From Canna indica (lineage: Eukaryota; Streptophyta; Magnoliopsida; Zingiberales; Cannaceae), in NCBI GenBank assembly GCA_034359265.1, contig CP136893.1, forward strand, positions 23,010,001-23,074,000: 64,000 nucleotides of DNA, in the 5' to 3' direction. Positions 22,601-32,600 of this stretch are shown here, piece after piece; position 1 is the first letter of the stretch; the number at the start of each line of letters is the position of its first letter. The position numbers and the translations under genes are program-made. The notes beneath the pieces are model-generated. The model searched no databases. It saw only the letters and a list, made by a program, of their open reading frames with translations, and was not told the origin of the DNA.

Positions 22601-25600
22601 CAATGCGCTTTGCAAACTTTGAAAACTCGGGAGTACCTCCACCGAAGGATTTCCACCATTCAACTAACATTAAAAATATAAAATATTAAAATTCAAAAAT
22701 ATGTAAAGACAATAAATATTAATAAATAAAATAATACACAATATACTTACGAGGAATCCTATTTGAGCGCTCTCTAATCACCATCTCTCTTGCAAAAGGT
22801 CCTCGATCTTCATCATACATATCGGCATCTAGAAGTATCTTGGATCGCATTGTATCATCCAACACTAATTTCTCAAGTACATCATTGAAGTCTTCACGTA
22901 GTTTCCCCGAGTACACGACATCATTTTTCTTGATGTCAAAATACTTGCCCGGATTGAGAAATAAAGCCGCACCATATAATGGTGTCTCCATTTGACGCTC
23001 CCATCGACTTTCAATGATATCAATAATTTTCTTGCACAAAGTGGATTTGTGGGCCAAGACTTGTTTGATCCTCCTCTTAGCTTCATCCATTGCCGCGGCT
23101 AATTTCGTCATAGCGGGTTTTTCATCACCATCCGCTATCCTCAAAACCACAAGTAGAGGCTGTGATGCTCTAATGCAATCTTCAGCTGCCTCCCAAAATT
23201 TAACCGCATGGATTAATTCATAAATTTTTTTTCCCGTTTCGGTCTTGCACAATTTTGAATCAAACCAATCTTGACTTACAAACAACTGCTGCAACTCTTG
23301 TTTAAATTTCCTCAAACATGACAATGTTAGAAATACAGTCGCAAATCTAGTAGCCCCGGGTCTAACAAGATCATGTCTGTTAGTGTGCTCCCTCATCGCA
23401 TCAAGAAGGCGACCATATCTATAAATGAATGTGGTCAATGATCTTGCTCTTGCGATTGTAGGCTTGAATTTTTTTCATTTTTCCCACATCTTCCAACATA
23501 AGGTCCAAGCAATGTGCGGCACAAGGGGTCCAAAACAGTGTAGGCAACCTTTGCTCCAACAATCTCCCCGCTGCCTTATAGTTGGCGCCATTATATGTGA
23601 TAACTTGAACAATATTACTTGGGCCAATTTCTTCAATCTTGATCTCAAGTAAGTCAGCCAACATCTGAGCATCATGACACTGACTTGAAGCATCAACAGA
23701 GCCAAGAAAAATAGTCCCTTGCGGACTATTTACAAGAAAATTTATCAACTGTCTCCCTCTTCTGTCTGTCCACCCATCTGAACCCATCTCTTTCCCAAAC
23801 CTCTTCATGTTTGCGCTTTAAATCTTCTGTTTGTTCTTTTGCCTTTTTCAATAAAGGAACCCGCAACTCATGATATGTGGGTGGTTTGTAGCCCGATCCA
23901 ATTTGTGCTATGCCTTCAACCATCAACTCATAGCTTCTTGAGTTTGCCGCATTGAAAGGAATGGCATTCTCATAGAAGAAGTTGGCTACATACATGTTAA
24001 CTTTTTCAATAGCCTCTTTTGCCTTCAAAGACCTTTCAATGGTCTGTTGGCTAGGACCTTTGGAGTGTCTTTCATCCACAATTTCTTCTGGAGTTCTATG
24101 TAGCAATCCACCAATCTTGGTTTGTGATGTGGATTGTGAGTGTGACACTTGTGACATTGCTGCAAACTGAATAGCAGCCTCTTTTTTCTTCTTCTTGTAA
24201 ATTGTTCCCGAGCTTGGCACGGAGTTGGAAGCTGTAGATAGGTCTACTAGTGCCACTGCTTCTTGTTCATCATCCAAACTGAATGGTGTCTTCCTCTTAG
24301 CTACAAGGGCATCATGCATTTCTCTCATTATCAGCGTTGTGATTTTATCACATTTTTTCACATCTCCATAACCACCCGCCAAATGTTGTTTAAGTCTTGT
24401 GATTCCCCCATTCAATTGGTTGCCACAAAGTGAACATGCAATCAATTGTCTTTTGTTTAAATCCGGCCAATATCCATATCTCCAACCAATATCTTTCGAG
24501 TTCGGTTTCCGTTTAGGATCTTTAGAAGGATCATAAGGCGTTTCACCGGAATTTCCCTTCATAATTTACTACACAATATAAACAATGTTGCACACAGATA
24601 CACAATACAAAATGAACACAGGCACACAGCTAAACAAGGACAATGCAAATATACTATCAACTTATCATTTTATCAAGCATAAACAAGGAATCAAACTGAT
24701 TCCAGAACAACTAACTAGCTTAGCTGTTCTGGAATAACCAGAACAGCTTAAGCTGTTCTGAAATCAAAACCAAAACAGCTTAGCTGTTCTTGATTCAAGA
24801 ACAACTTAAAGCTGTTTTGGAATCAAGAACAGCTTAAAGCTGTTTTGGAATCGAATCAAATTCCAGAACAGAGAACAGCTTAAAGTTGTTCTGGAATTTG
24901 ATTCCAGAACAGCCTTAAGCTGTTTTGGTTTGCAGCAGCTATGTCGGAAAAAAAAAAAGAAATGGCGGAAAATGGAAATGCAGACGTGCCGAGCCGTGGA
25001 GAGAAGATCGCCGGAACATACCTGGCCGAAAAATAGAAAAGCTTCGCCGGAGAAGTGAGGCGCCGACGGGATGCGAGGAAGCTTCCGAGAGAGTCGCCGA
25101 CGGGATGCGAGAGAGGAAGAGAGGAAGAAGATTGAAGAAGATACAGGCGTCGGAGGGTTTAAGTTAGGTTTTTTTTTTAAAAAAAATCAATAATTTAGAT
25201 ATCCTTATCACTAAGTTGGATGAAAAAAATCGCAAAAAAAAACCCTGGCCCAGCGGTGGAACCTTTCCCGTCCACCGCGCGGGCCAGGGTTCGAATGCTG
25301 GGCTTTTTTTCTTTTCTTTTCTTGTGCCACCTATCTCGTCGGGATCTCGTCCAATCTTGGATGAGATCCCGACGAGATAGGCGATATCTCGGGATCGCCT
25401 GTATCGTCCAGACGATATAGGCAAATCCACCGAGATAGTGATATCTCGTCGCTATCTCGACGAGATAGCGACGAGATGATAACCCTGGACTCAACCACAA
25501 TGGGACACTTCTGTAGGTGCCAAATGGGTACGACCTCGACTTAACCCGACCGGCTCAGTTCAGTCGGGCCATGTCACCTCTCAGATCGCTGCGGAAACAT

Positions 25601-28600
25601 GCCTCACCAATAATCCAATCTTCACTGTATTTTCCCTAATATGACATCATTTCAAGATTGAAGGATTTGAAACCATTTATGAATATGACCTATATTATAA
25701 TGGTACTAATTCATGGCAGTATAGAAATATCAGACATCAAATAGAAAAATATAAATGTGAACCCACTTGTAGCACAAGTAGTGGTAACATCCTCTACCTC
25801 CAATAGGTCTAGGGTTCGAACCCTAGCATAATCGTTTAAATGTGTATTTTTTAGTTTATCTGGTAATGTTGATTTGTTCATCCTTCCGTTTGTGGAAGTG
25901 AACTTGGATATTTATCCAGTGTAATATTTGATTGTACTGTAACTCTGCTTCATTTTAGAAATCAATTTCTCTATCTTTTGACCAAAAAAAATAGAAAAAT
26001 ATAAACAATAAGATCTATGGAAAAATTTTCAATTCTATCTAGCACAGACAAAATTAGTTCCAAGCATGTATTTATAACTTAATATCACATCAATTTTGGA
26101 TCAATTCAACATTGTAAGTTTTTTTTGTTTGTTTGCTTCTCTCTATGTGGAGCTCTATCTTCCTCTATTTCATCTTTTTGCCCTCGTGTTGAAACAGATG
26201 GTATGATATAGTATCCAACTGGTCCAACCAAGGTTGGAATTTAAATCCTAAACATAAACTGCAAACCTTGCATTAAATTTGCTATAATATGAAACTATAA
26301 TCTTATTTCTAACTATTTTCGTCCAAATCTTTCTAGTGTTATACTTTTGATATGATGCCTCTAACTTGAATAGAAAAGATTTACTTACAAATTTATTTCA
26401 ACATACTCAAGCCACCATACATGTACCCCATCTAATACCCCATAGGTGCTAAGTATGACTTACAAAAAACCAATTTAATGTTGTTCTCTTTTCTTAATAA
26501 CCATAAACCCATTTTGACATTACAAGTCAGCACATCCAGTTCAACATTTCGATACTACACTAGAACTTGAGAGCTAGCAGCCAAGAAGTTATACATTTAG
26601 AATAATAATCACATGCAAGCCTGTCAAAATCAGCTCATCCAACTGCTTTTTCAATTCCCAGCTTTGTGCATCTCTAATCTTATTAAAATACTCTAAGAGG
26701 CACCCAAATCACAGACTTGATATCTGTATTAGTTTGATTATTGGTCACATTTATAAGCATGAACACAGATTTGATTCTACAAAGGAACTAATCCACTTAT
26801 TTTCAGAAGTCATGGATAATTATCACAGGCATCTAGTAGCAAGTTCATTATCAACTGACGCAATAAATAATCTACTTCAACACCCTTAAACCAACTTCTG
26901 TTCTGTGCAGAGAACTGGGAAAAAACGAGAAAGTCGAAAATGCATTGTATTCATCCTAGTGCAAAATAAAGCAAGAATGAGATTTTTGATGTATGATTAA
27001 GGCTGATGTAGACTGCAAACTTCTAGAACAAATTAAAAAAAATTAATCACCAGATTAACCTGACTGGATTTTTAACAATTGTGTTTCCTGAGTGCCCTCA
27101 GTAAAATCTTGCAGAGATACCTCTGATGATCTAGTTTGCTCAGTTGATTTTTCAGCATCTCTTTGTTTCTTTTCCTCCTTTTCTTTCCGCAAAAGTTCTT
27201 CCTCCTCCACCTTCTCTACATGTTCTTTATGCTCTACATAGAAGGTAACTTAAAATGTTTTAAGAAATATTGAAAATTCTATTATTCTTGATAGTTGATA
27301 CAAAATATAATACTAGAAAGTAGAAACCTCCATAAAACTGACTTGCTTTATAAAAATACCTCTTTTAGCATATATTTCAGTTCAGCATATTGTCTTCATG
27401 AGGGTCAAGTCAAGAGAAAGCAACTATCACCTAAAAGAATTCTAAAAGCTGCTACAAATAATTCTTGAAAACTTGAAGTATTATTAGGTATCACTGTCAT
27501 ACCTCTAAGCTTCTCAACAAGTTCTTCAAGCATCTTCTCTTCATTTTTCCACTTCAATAGTTCAGCTTCATCTTTGACATATGCTTGTTTTGCCTTTTCA
27601 ACTTCTTCTTTCCTGATAACCAAACCATCCTGATGAATGGCTATCTTCTTCTTCAAATTTTCTTTTGCTGCATTCCCAGCCTCCCAACAAGTATTTTGGC
27701 AGTTAACATTGCCGTTATATTCATCACTCCCATCACAGCAATCTAAATGTATAAACATTTAAAAAAAATGACAAGATAATAAGGTCTGAGATTTTTCAGA
27801 TTACAACTTATGAATTATATGGTCATGCCAGAAAACAATACATAAAAGAACTAGAAATGGTATTTAACAGACTGAATGTGTCATAATACATAAAAGGCGA
27901 CAATGCAAATACACAATTATTGACCATCTCTTGATATAAAGAAGTTTATCATATGAAATTAATAGTTGAACTTCAAAATCATATTATATGCAGTCATTCT
28001 TCATTTTCTATTCAATCTTATTTCTTAAAGGTGGCAAATAGGAAATAGCATGTTATTTACATATTATTGTCATTTTAATGAAAATTATTCAGAAAACAAA
28101 TTGCTAGAATTGCATAATGATTTAATACTTTATCAAGCAACTTGTGAGTTGTTTAAGATGTAACAGGACCCTGCAACTTGGCCAACCAAATGAATTGAAA
28201 ACTAAAAGAATTGATGCATAAAACGAACTAAGAAAGAAGATATGTCTACTCCAGCCTGCAATATATGGTACTTGACCACAAAGAAGCATTTTTGAATCCG
28301 ATAAGCAACTACAAATAAGTGTCCCACTTTACAGAAGCTCAATCTTTAATGTTAATGACCCTTGGCTTTCCTAAAAGAATTAATAAATTTATTTCTTTTT
28401 CTTATGTAAGAGAAAAGGCAAAAGAAGAATCTGGTATTACGCTTCTTACCACATAAGCCATCATTCACACGAGAAGAGAATATTGTCTGTGGAATGTGAC
28501 CTGCATTCCGGCAATAGAATCTTCCTTCTGGGCAAGCTGATGTTCCTGAAAAACACCAACCGCAACCAATAAACTCACAAAGCCACGCGAATAAATTAAA

Positions 28601-29043
28601 ACAAATAAACAGAAAAATTATATCAGACTTTGAACTCTTCAATAGAGACCTAACATTGTGGAAACCCCATAAAAGAAGGAATGGATTTGAAAGATTTAGC
28701 AAAGTAGATAAGCACGCAGGTTAAAATCACTACCCGGTTCGTCGGTCCCGTCGGGGCAGTCGCAGAATTCATCATTCAACTGCTGCTTGGTAAACTTCCT
28801 GGATCCGTTCTTGCATTTGATCACATCAGACTTATAGTATCCCTCATCTGACGAGCCGAAGCAATTAAACAACCAACCACAAAAGTAAGAATCAGAAAAA
28901 GAAACACAAATGCGATCAAAGGGAGCACCTCGGGGGGCAATTCCGAGCAATTGGTGAGGAGGGAAGGAAGCGAAGCCGGAGATCCACGAGAGGCACAGGA
29001 ACGAGATCGCAAGAGAAGATTGGAGGAGTCGGATCCTCATCAT
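10676..29043 (-). CDS. PSL4: Glucosidase II beta subunit, 16 exons
   Basis: Non-catalytic ER subunit of glucosidase II, which trims glucose from N-glycans during glycoprotein quality control. Exons in coding order: 28929-29043, 28734-28847, 28450-28545, 27503-27742, 27121-27233, 16480-16575, 16297-16386, 15213-15546, 15019-15105, 14850-14951, 14722-14779, 14569-14637, 11124-11211, 10974-11035, 10849-10900, 10676-10738. All junctions fit GT-AG, phases agree, and the sum is 1779 bases (592 residues plus stop). Visible are a signal peptide (about 1-26), cysteine-rich LDLa-like modules with CDCPDGTDE and CDCCDGSDE, a charged coiled coil (about 125-225), an acidic DDE-rich stretch in exon 8, the MRH lectin domain (about 465-560, with [38 protein letters not shown]), and C-terminal HDEL. 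The start at 29043 precedes the hydrophobic signal. An in-frame ATG at 29127 would add an atypical leader. No break in frame. Confidence 0.93.
11532..12614 (+). mobile_element. Solo LTR, Ty3/gypsy-like, in intron 12
   Basis: Starts TGTTATAACCC and ends GGGCGTAACA. A perfect 5-bp target duplication ATGTG lies at 11527-11531 and 12615-12619, and there is no internal region, so this is a solo LTR of 1083 bp. A TATA-like CTTATAAAAATC near 11610 points along the plus strand, opposite to the host gene. The start resembles the TGTAACACCC class of gypsy LTRs. Frames inside it, such as that at 11909-12316, look incidental. Confidence 0.88.
12664..13015. mobile_element. GC-rich hAT-type MITE in intron 12
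   Basis: Begins TAGAGGTGGCA and ends TGACACCTCT (inverted ends) between two perfect 8-bp copies of ATTTCACA at 12656-12663 and 13016-13023. The 352-bp body consists of GGGCC/GGCCC-type motifs and is non-coding. It lies only 50 bp from the solo LTR. Confidence 0.88.
13586..14316. mobile_element. hAT-type non-autonomous element in intron 12
   Basis: The ends are TAGGGCTGTAAATGA and TCGTTTACAGCCCTA, inverted repeats with one mismatch. They are flanked by perfect 8-bp duplications ACTAACAC at 13578-13585 and 14317-14324. The 731-bp body contains many direct copies of short motifs such as GTTCGTTTA and CTCGTTTA, and no coding capacity. Confidence 0.92.
15288..15330 (-). repeat. Coding 12-bp repeat in exon 8 of the glucosidase II beta gene
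   Basis: The unit ATCTACTTCATC (plus strand) recurs about three times. On the coding strand it gives repeated DDEV units in the acidic stretch. The length is a multiple of three, so unit gain or loss would keep the frame. Confidence 0.85.
16848..17307 (+). repeat. Left LTR of the intron-5 element
   Basis: Starts TGATAGGGTAGAATAGGGCTTGA and ends CCTCACA. It aligns with 21154-21624, which starts TGATAGGGCATAATAGGG and ends CCTCACCA. Just after it comes ATTGGTGCC, possibly a degenerate primer-binding site. Confidence 0.82.
18300..20310 (-). pseudogene. Antisense ORF remnant of the intron-5 retroelement
   Basis: Minus-strand segments read in changing frames give [17 protein letters not shown] near 20170-20110, then [20 protein letters not shown], then [17 protein letters not shown]. 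Order and spacing match the plant 'putative gypsy type transposon' domain (Pfam Transposase_28 type), which sits antisense in some plant LARD/Retand-like elements. Further on are coiled-coil-like pieces, including the duplicated segment at 18642-18858. Many stops and shifts; no function remains. The family call is from recollection of the domain pattern. Confidence 0.55.
18642..18858. repeat. 129-bp tandem duplication in the antisense ORF
   Basis: A block beginning TCTCAACCAACT at 18642 recurs at 18771. The copies stay nearly identical through CACCTTTCGCTTCTTGAACA. The period of 129 is a multiple of three, so it duplicated part of the minus-strand coiled-coil coding segment in frame. Confidence 0.85.
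20378..20761. mobile_element. 384-bp hAT-type MITE rich in ACCGCCC/GGGCGGT repeats
   Basis: Perfect 13-bp inverted ends (CATGGTTTAAAAT and ATTTTAAACCATG) between perfect 8-bp duplications CACTCAAC at 20370-20377 and 20762-20769. The interior is full of short inverted motifs around ATACCGCCC and GGGCGGTAT, giving strong potential secondary structure. Frames here are incidental. Inserted in the intron-5 retroelement. Confidence 0.93.
21154..21624 (+). repeat. Second LTR of the intron-5 element
   Basis: A full-length copy of the left LTR, diverged but collinear from TGATAGGG to CCTCACCA. It is followed by 30 bp of non-LTR sequence and then the hAT element. The LTR's last 114 bp or so reappear at 25496-25609 beyond the hAT. 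Confidence 0.8.
22022..24562 (-). pseudogene. hAT transposase with BED finger, DUF659 and hATC parts
   Basis: From ATG at 24562 the product starts [21 protein letters not shown]-type zinc finger follows ([18 protein letters not shown]). Then come a DUF659-like core ([33 protein letters not shown]), the middle region, and the hATC dimerisation signature CERNWSTF in an exon at about 22550-22685. The tail is acidic (22022-22432). Introns lie near 22690-22750 and 22435-22550. The enzyme would cut and paste the element in the nucleus. The frame shifts between VWERDG and SDGWTD (about 23770) and again in an A-run near 23470, so this copy is inactive. Confidence 0.9.
24695..24930. repeat. Array of AGAACAGCTTAAGCTGTTCT-type palindromes
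   Basis: About seven variants of an AACAGCTT/AAGCTGTT palindrome sit in 235 bp, directly upstream of the hAT transposase start. The copy at 24739-24760 is a perfect 22-bp palindrome. Others have one or two changes or one extra base in the centre. Position and symmetry suggest a protein-binding array in the transposase promoter or 5' leader. Confidence 0.85.
25240..25487. repeat. Nested hairpins at the right end of the hAT element
   Basis: First hairpin: arms AACCCTGGCCC...GTGGA and TCCAC...GGGCCAGGGTT at about 25241-25281. Second: arms around 25328-25350 and 25358-25381 built on CTATCTCGTCGGGATCTC. Shorter palindromes (GATATCTCG, TATCTCGACGAGATA) continue to the terminus. Typical of hAT subterminal regions that bind transposase, though unusually regular here. 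Confidence 0.8.
25756..25990 (+). mobile_element. tRNA-derived SINE in intron 5
   Basis: A 235-bp unit with an A-box-like start (AGCACAAGTAGTGGTAACA) and a perfect B box GGTTCGAACCC, then a T-rich 3' part ending in an A-run. It is bordered by a perfect 15-bp duplication, ATAGAAAAATATAAA, at 25741-25755 and 25991-26005. These are the marks of a Pol III-promoted, LINE-mobilised SINE. Antisense to the host gene. Confidence 0.9.
26006..27120. other. Remaining intron 5 sequence
   Basis: AT-rich intronic sequence between the SINE and exon 5. No terminal repeats, coding exons or RNA genes were recognised. It includes a frame after exon 5 that would end at TAA if the GTATCT donor at 27120 were not used. 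Confidence 0.6.
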
Positions 29044-29608
29044 CGATCCCTCGATCGAATCGGAGCTTCGTCCCGCTTCGGATCGGTGATTACGACTTCG
29101 GAGAGCAGCGGGTAAGACGAGGACCAATTCATTATCTTGGTGAGATCGCAGCCGTTGGTTGTTGAGGTATATTTTGTTTTACTTTTTATGCACGGGTAAA
29201 GATCGGGTTCGACCGACCAGAACTAATTACGAATCATTTGTGAGTAGGATTCGGCTCATGGCGGAGCCAGTTGCGCTCGCGAACGACGGATAAAAGTATA
29301 AAACAACCACACCGAGCTTTCCTACTATTTGACATTTGACCTTTTTAATTCTTGTAAAGGTAACAAGCATTTGAAGGTGGGATATAATTGATATAAATTT
29401 AAAATTTAGAACATATTAGGTGTAAATAAAAGTTGAGATAGATTTGTTAATCGGCATATAGTTTGAAATGGGTTATCAATTTCTCCGAAAAACTATTTCT
29501 CTTTAGAGTGCATTTATTTTGTAAATGGTACAATATTGAATCGTGTAAATAGTACAATTGAGGATGATGACTACACATGACAATAACTTATTCTTCATAT
29601 ATGCATTT
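29044..29608 (-). promoter_or_regulatory. Upstream region of the glucosidase II beta gene
   Basis: About 565 bp lie between the start codon and the CACTA-1 insertion and must hold the 5' UTR and core promoter. A possible TATA element (minus-strand TTTTATACTTTTATC) lies near 29290. The CACTA element begins only 566 bp upstream of the ATG. No specific operator or element is identified with confidence. Confidence 0.4.
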
Positions 29609-32600
29609 CACTACTGGAATAACAAGCATCAACAGTGACTCCAACCATTGCCGAGCCATTGCTGAAAGCCATCAGCAACGGCTTGCAACGGACCGGCCCA
29701 TTGCAACGCAGCCGTGGCAGAAAAACGCGTTGCTGATAAGTTAGCAACGGCCGCTCCGACCATTGCTAATAATATTATCAGCAACAATTCGGCCACGGCT
29801 ACTGGGCCATTGTAGATATAGACATCTGCAATGGCCCGGTCGTCATGGCAAGGCCATTAGTGAAAGCTCGTTGCTAAGCCGTTGTTGTAGGTCATCAGCA
29901 ACGGCTTTGAGGTTGCGGCCCAGAAAATACGATACATTTTTAGTAACAGCTTTCCCACGGATAGCTGTGGGAAAGCCATTGCTGATGATACTAACATGTA
30001 ACTGAAAAGTTTTAAAATTTCTAATTTCCATTAATACATTGATACATTTAACTTGATACATAACTCACACACTCACACACGCATCCATTCACATACACAT
30101 CACATATACACCCAGATATACATCAAAATAATTATACTTATATTTATAATTATCCACAATCATATAAAAACTATTCAAATTCAAAACTATCGTATCAATA
30201 TCCAAACAAAACAAATCAATCAAGTATAGTATCCAAGTAACAAAGTCAATATCCAAACAAAATAATAAATGTCACAAACATGGTGGAGGAAGATCTGGAT
30301 CATAATATAGCAGGGTCTGGAGAGCTTGGGTGTACACCGGCGTGGACTGGCTCAAGGATGATGGATCTGATGATGCCGAAGGGATGCATGCTTCAGTATG
30401 AGCTGAGATGTTGCGTAGCATAGCATGTATCTCCACCATCATCTGACTTCAACGCTTCATCATCTCACTCTGACGTGTGACCGTCTCCTCCAGTGTTCTT
30501 ATCCTGCTACTCTGATCATAATTAGTCTTGGAGGTGGACAACCGCTCACCAGTGACCGGAAGGGTCGGTGCCCCAAGTGGCCCGAGCACGTACGGCTCAC
30601 GTATGACCACTATCTGCAAAGTCATATACGCAGTCGTGGTCCTAGCCACCTGCAGCCTCGACCCACACTCCCGCGTCAAAGTCCTCGGGGGTGCCCCTGC
30701 ACTGCATCACCGTTTGAGTATAGGTCTCCTACTTGAGTTTGATTTTTTTGTTTCATATTTCTCCTAAAACTTAAATTATAAATAAATAATGAATAATTTA
30801 AATAAATATACTTACCATAATGATTGCAGCGCGGTTGTCAATGTACTCCCCATCCCATGTCCTCGACGGTGAGTTCGCTCAAACATGTCCATCGAGGAGG
30901 GTCGCTGGACAGTCTCGTCGTCCATCACCGTCGTCTACATTTACAAAACAAATACATTAATTAGTACATAGAGTAATAAATAAAATATATAATTAAAAGT
31001 AAGGTATAATACTTACCATACGACTCGCGTGCACTACAAATGAAATAGAGCCACCAGTGTGACGCGCTCCTCCCCCCGACATGCGGTTTCTAGTCGCAGT
31101 CCTAGAAACCTCCTGCCATCGATCCGTTGACCATAATGCCACAAGCTGGTCCCATATATCCGGAGTAATCCAATCGGGGCCGTATCCCGAGTCTCCGCGA
31201 TGTTTGTGGTCCCAGCTTGGGCCATCGCCTGAGACCGAGTTTGCCCCAGCTGATCGTTGTACCTCTGTCGGGAATAACCTCCCAGACAGTGTAAATGAAG
31301 GACCTCTGGTCCTCAGCCCATGTATAGTGAGCCTGCAAAATAATAATATTAGTACCAATATTAATCATCGTGTATATATATATATATATAATTTAATACG
31401 TGCCTCAAATTTGCGCCATAGCATGTCGACGTGCTCATGGTGCACGTGAGACCACGTGGGTCATGCCCCATGCATGTATCATCGGATCGTAGAAGATATC
31501 GTCTTGGGCACATCCTCTTGCTCGAACCTACACAACAAAAATAAAGTTCAATATTATATTATGATATAATGAATTTGTAATAATTCATAATACATTACCG
31601 CTCCCCAATCACACTAATGAGTCTACGTGACTCTATGGCTGGCGGAGGCTGCCACTTGTTCGGCCCGCGTGGCCGCCTACGTCTCGATGAACTAGCCTTG
31701 GTGGCATGAGGATCAGCGGCAGGATCATCGGCAAGAAGTGTTGGAGTCTGACTGATCGAAGACTCCAAAGCTCTCATCCGACGATAACCACGACCCACCA
31801 TATCTGTCGAATAAGCATATAATTAAATTATACATATAGTAGAGATAGATCTAATATAAGATATACTTTATAATTATTCCTCATCATCTGAGTAATTAAT
31901 AGTCTTCGAATTCTTCTTCTTCTTCTTCTTCTTTGATGCGTACGTGAAACGTATCAACTTGTCGGATGGATGATTATTTTCTAAATATTTTGAGTCGGTT
32001 CGAATCCACGGTGGACAAATCCGACGCGAGTCCAAAGTGGACAATTTCGGTGCGAGTTCGAAGTGGACGATTCTAATTAATCTAAATCTAAATATTAACA
32101 ATAAAATTAATCTAAATTAATATAATTTAAATTAATCGAATCTAAATATTTATCTAAATTAATCTAAAGATTAACATTAATCTAAATTAATCTAATCTAA
32201 TCTAAACATCTAAATTAATCTAAACATTTAATTAATCTAAACACCTAAGATTTTTTGATATGCCATCGCCTGTTTACTAAGATCATCATATATTATTAAT
32301 GCGTGCATTCGCCAGCAGCATATTCCCGAAGGATCGAGTACAGTTGATCTTTGTCCGACTGACTTTCGAACTGGAATCTAGAAGGGAACCCATTATTGAG
32401 ATGTTCTCTTTGCAGAACATCTACTCGCTCCAGTAAGGCTTTTTAAAACCCCACCGAAGAGTCTTCAATATGGAGGGGTTCGATCGCTTTCTCGACAAAG
32501 GCCTTTCATCGAGTTCGATGATATCCAATATTGAAGAGAACTATAAGTTCCTTCTTGAGGTGCTCCACCAGACAGGGGGGAGCAGGCTCCTCCGGAGGGA

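Larger units (their letters stand above)
21655..25487 (-). mobile_element. hAT transposon, 3.8 kb, in intron 5
   Basis: Flanked by perfect 8-bp duplications GACTCAAC at 21647-21654 and 25488-25495. The ends are imperfect inverted repeats: left CAAGCTTATTATCGCG, right CGAGATGATAACCCTG, matching at about 12 of 16 positions. Both subterminal regions are packed with palindromes built from CGATATATCG (left) and CTATCTCGTCG (right). It encodes a decayed transposase on the minus strand, the host gene's strand. Confidence 0.92.
16848..25609 (+). mobile_element. LTR retrotransposon (LARD-like) filling intron 5
   Basis: Left LTR 16848-17307, a second LTR at 21154-21624, and a partial third copy of the LTR 3' end at 25496-25609. 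The outer flanks carry the 5-bp duplication ATAAT at 16843-16847 and 25610-25614, so these outer limits form one insertion. No sense-strand gag-pol is recognisable. The internal region carries antisense coding remnants (18300-20310). A MITE (20378-20761) and a hAT element (21655-25487) were inserted later. The part unique to this element is about 4.5 kb. Confidence 0.8.

Noticed and set aside
25247..25303. tRNA-like segment with GCCCAGC/GCTGGGC ends, GGTTCGAAT and a following T-run
   Set aside because: The anticodon and D arms cannot be formed properly, and most of the pairing is explained by the hairpin of the hAT terminus. Not called as a tRNA gene.
27060..27120. Extension of glucosidase II beta exon 5 to a GTTAAT donor
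   Set aside because: It would leave phase 1 and bring an immediate stop with exon 6. The GTATCT donor at 27120 keeps phase 0 and a continuous frame.
29044..29127. Upstream in-frame ATG (29127) as the start of glucosidase II beta
   Set aside because: It would place about 28 charged residues before the hydrophobic signal segment; MMRIRLLQ at 29043 gives a normal ER signal peptide.
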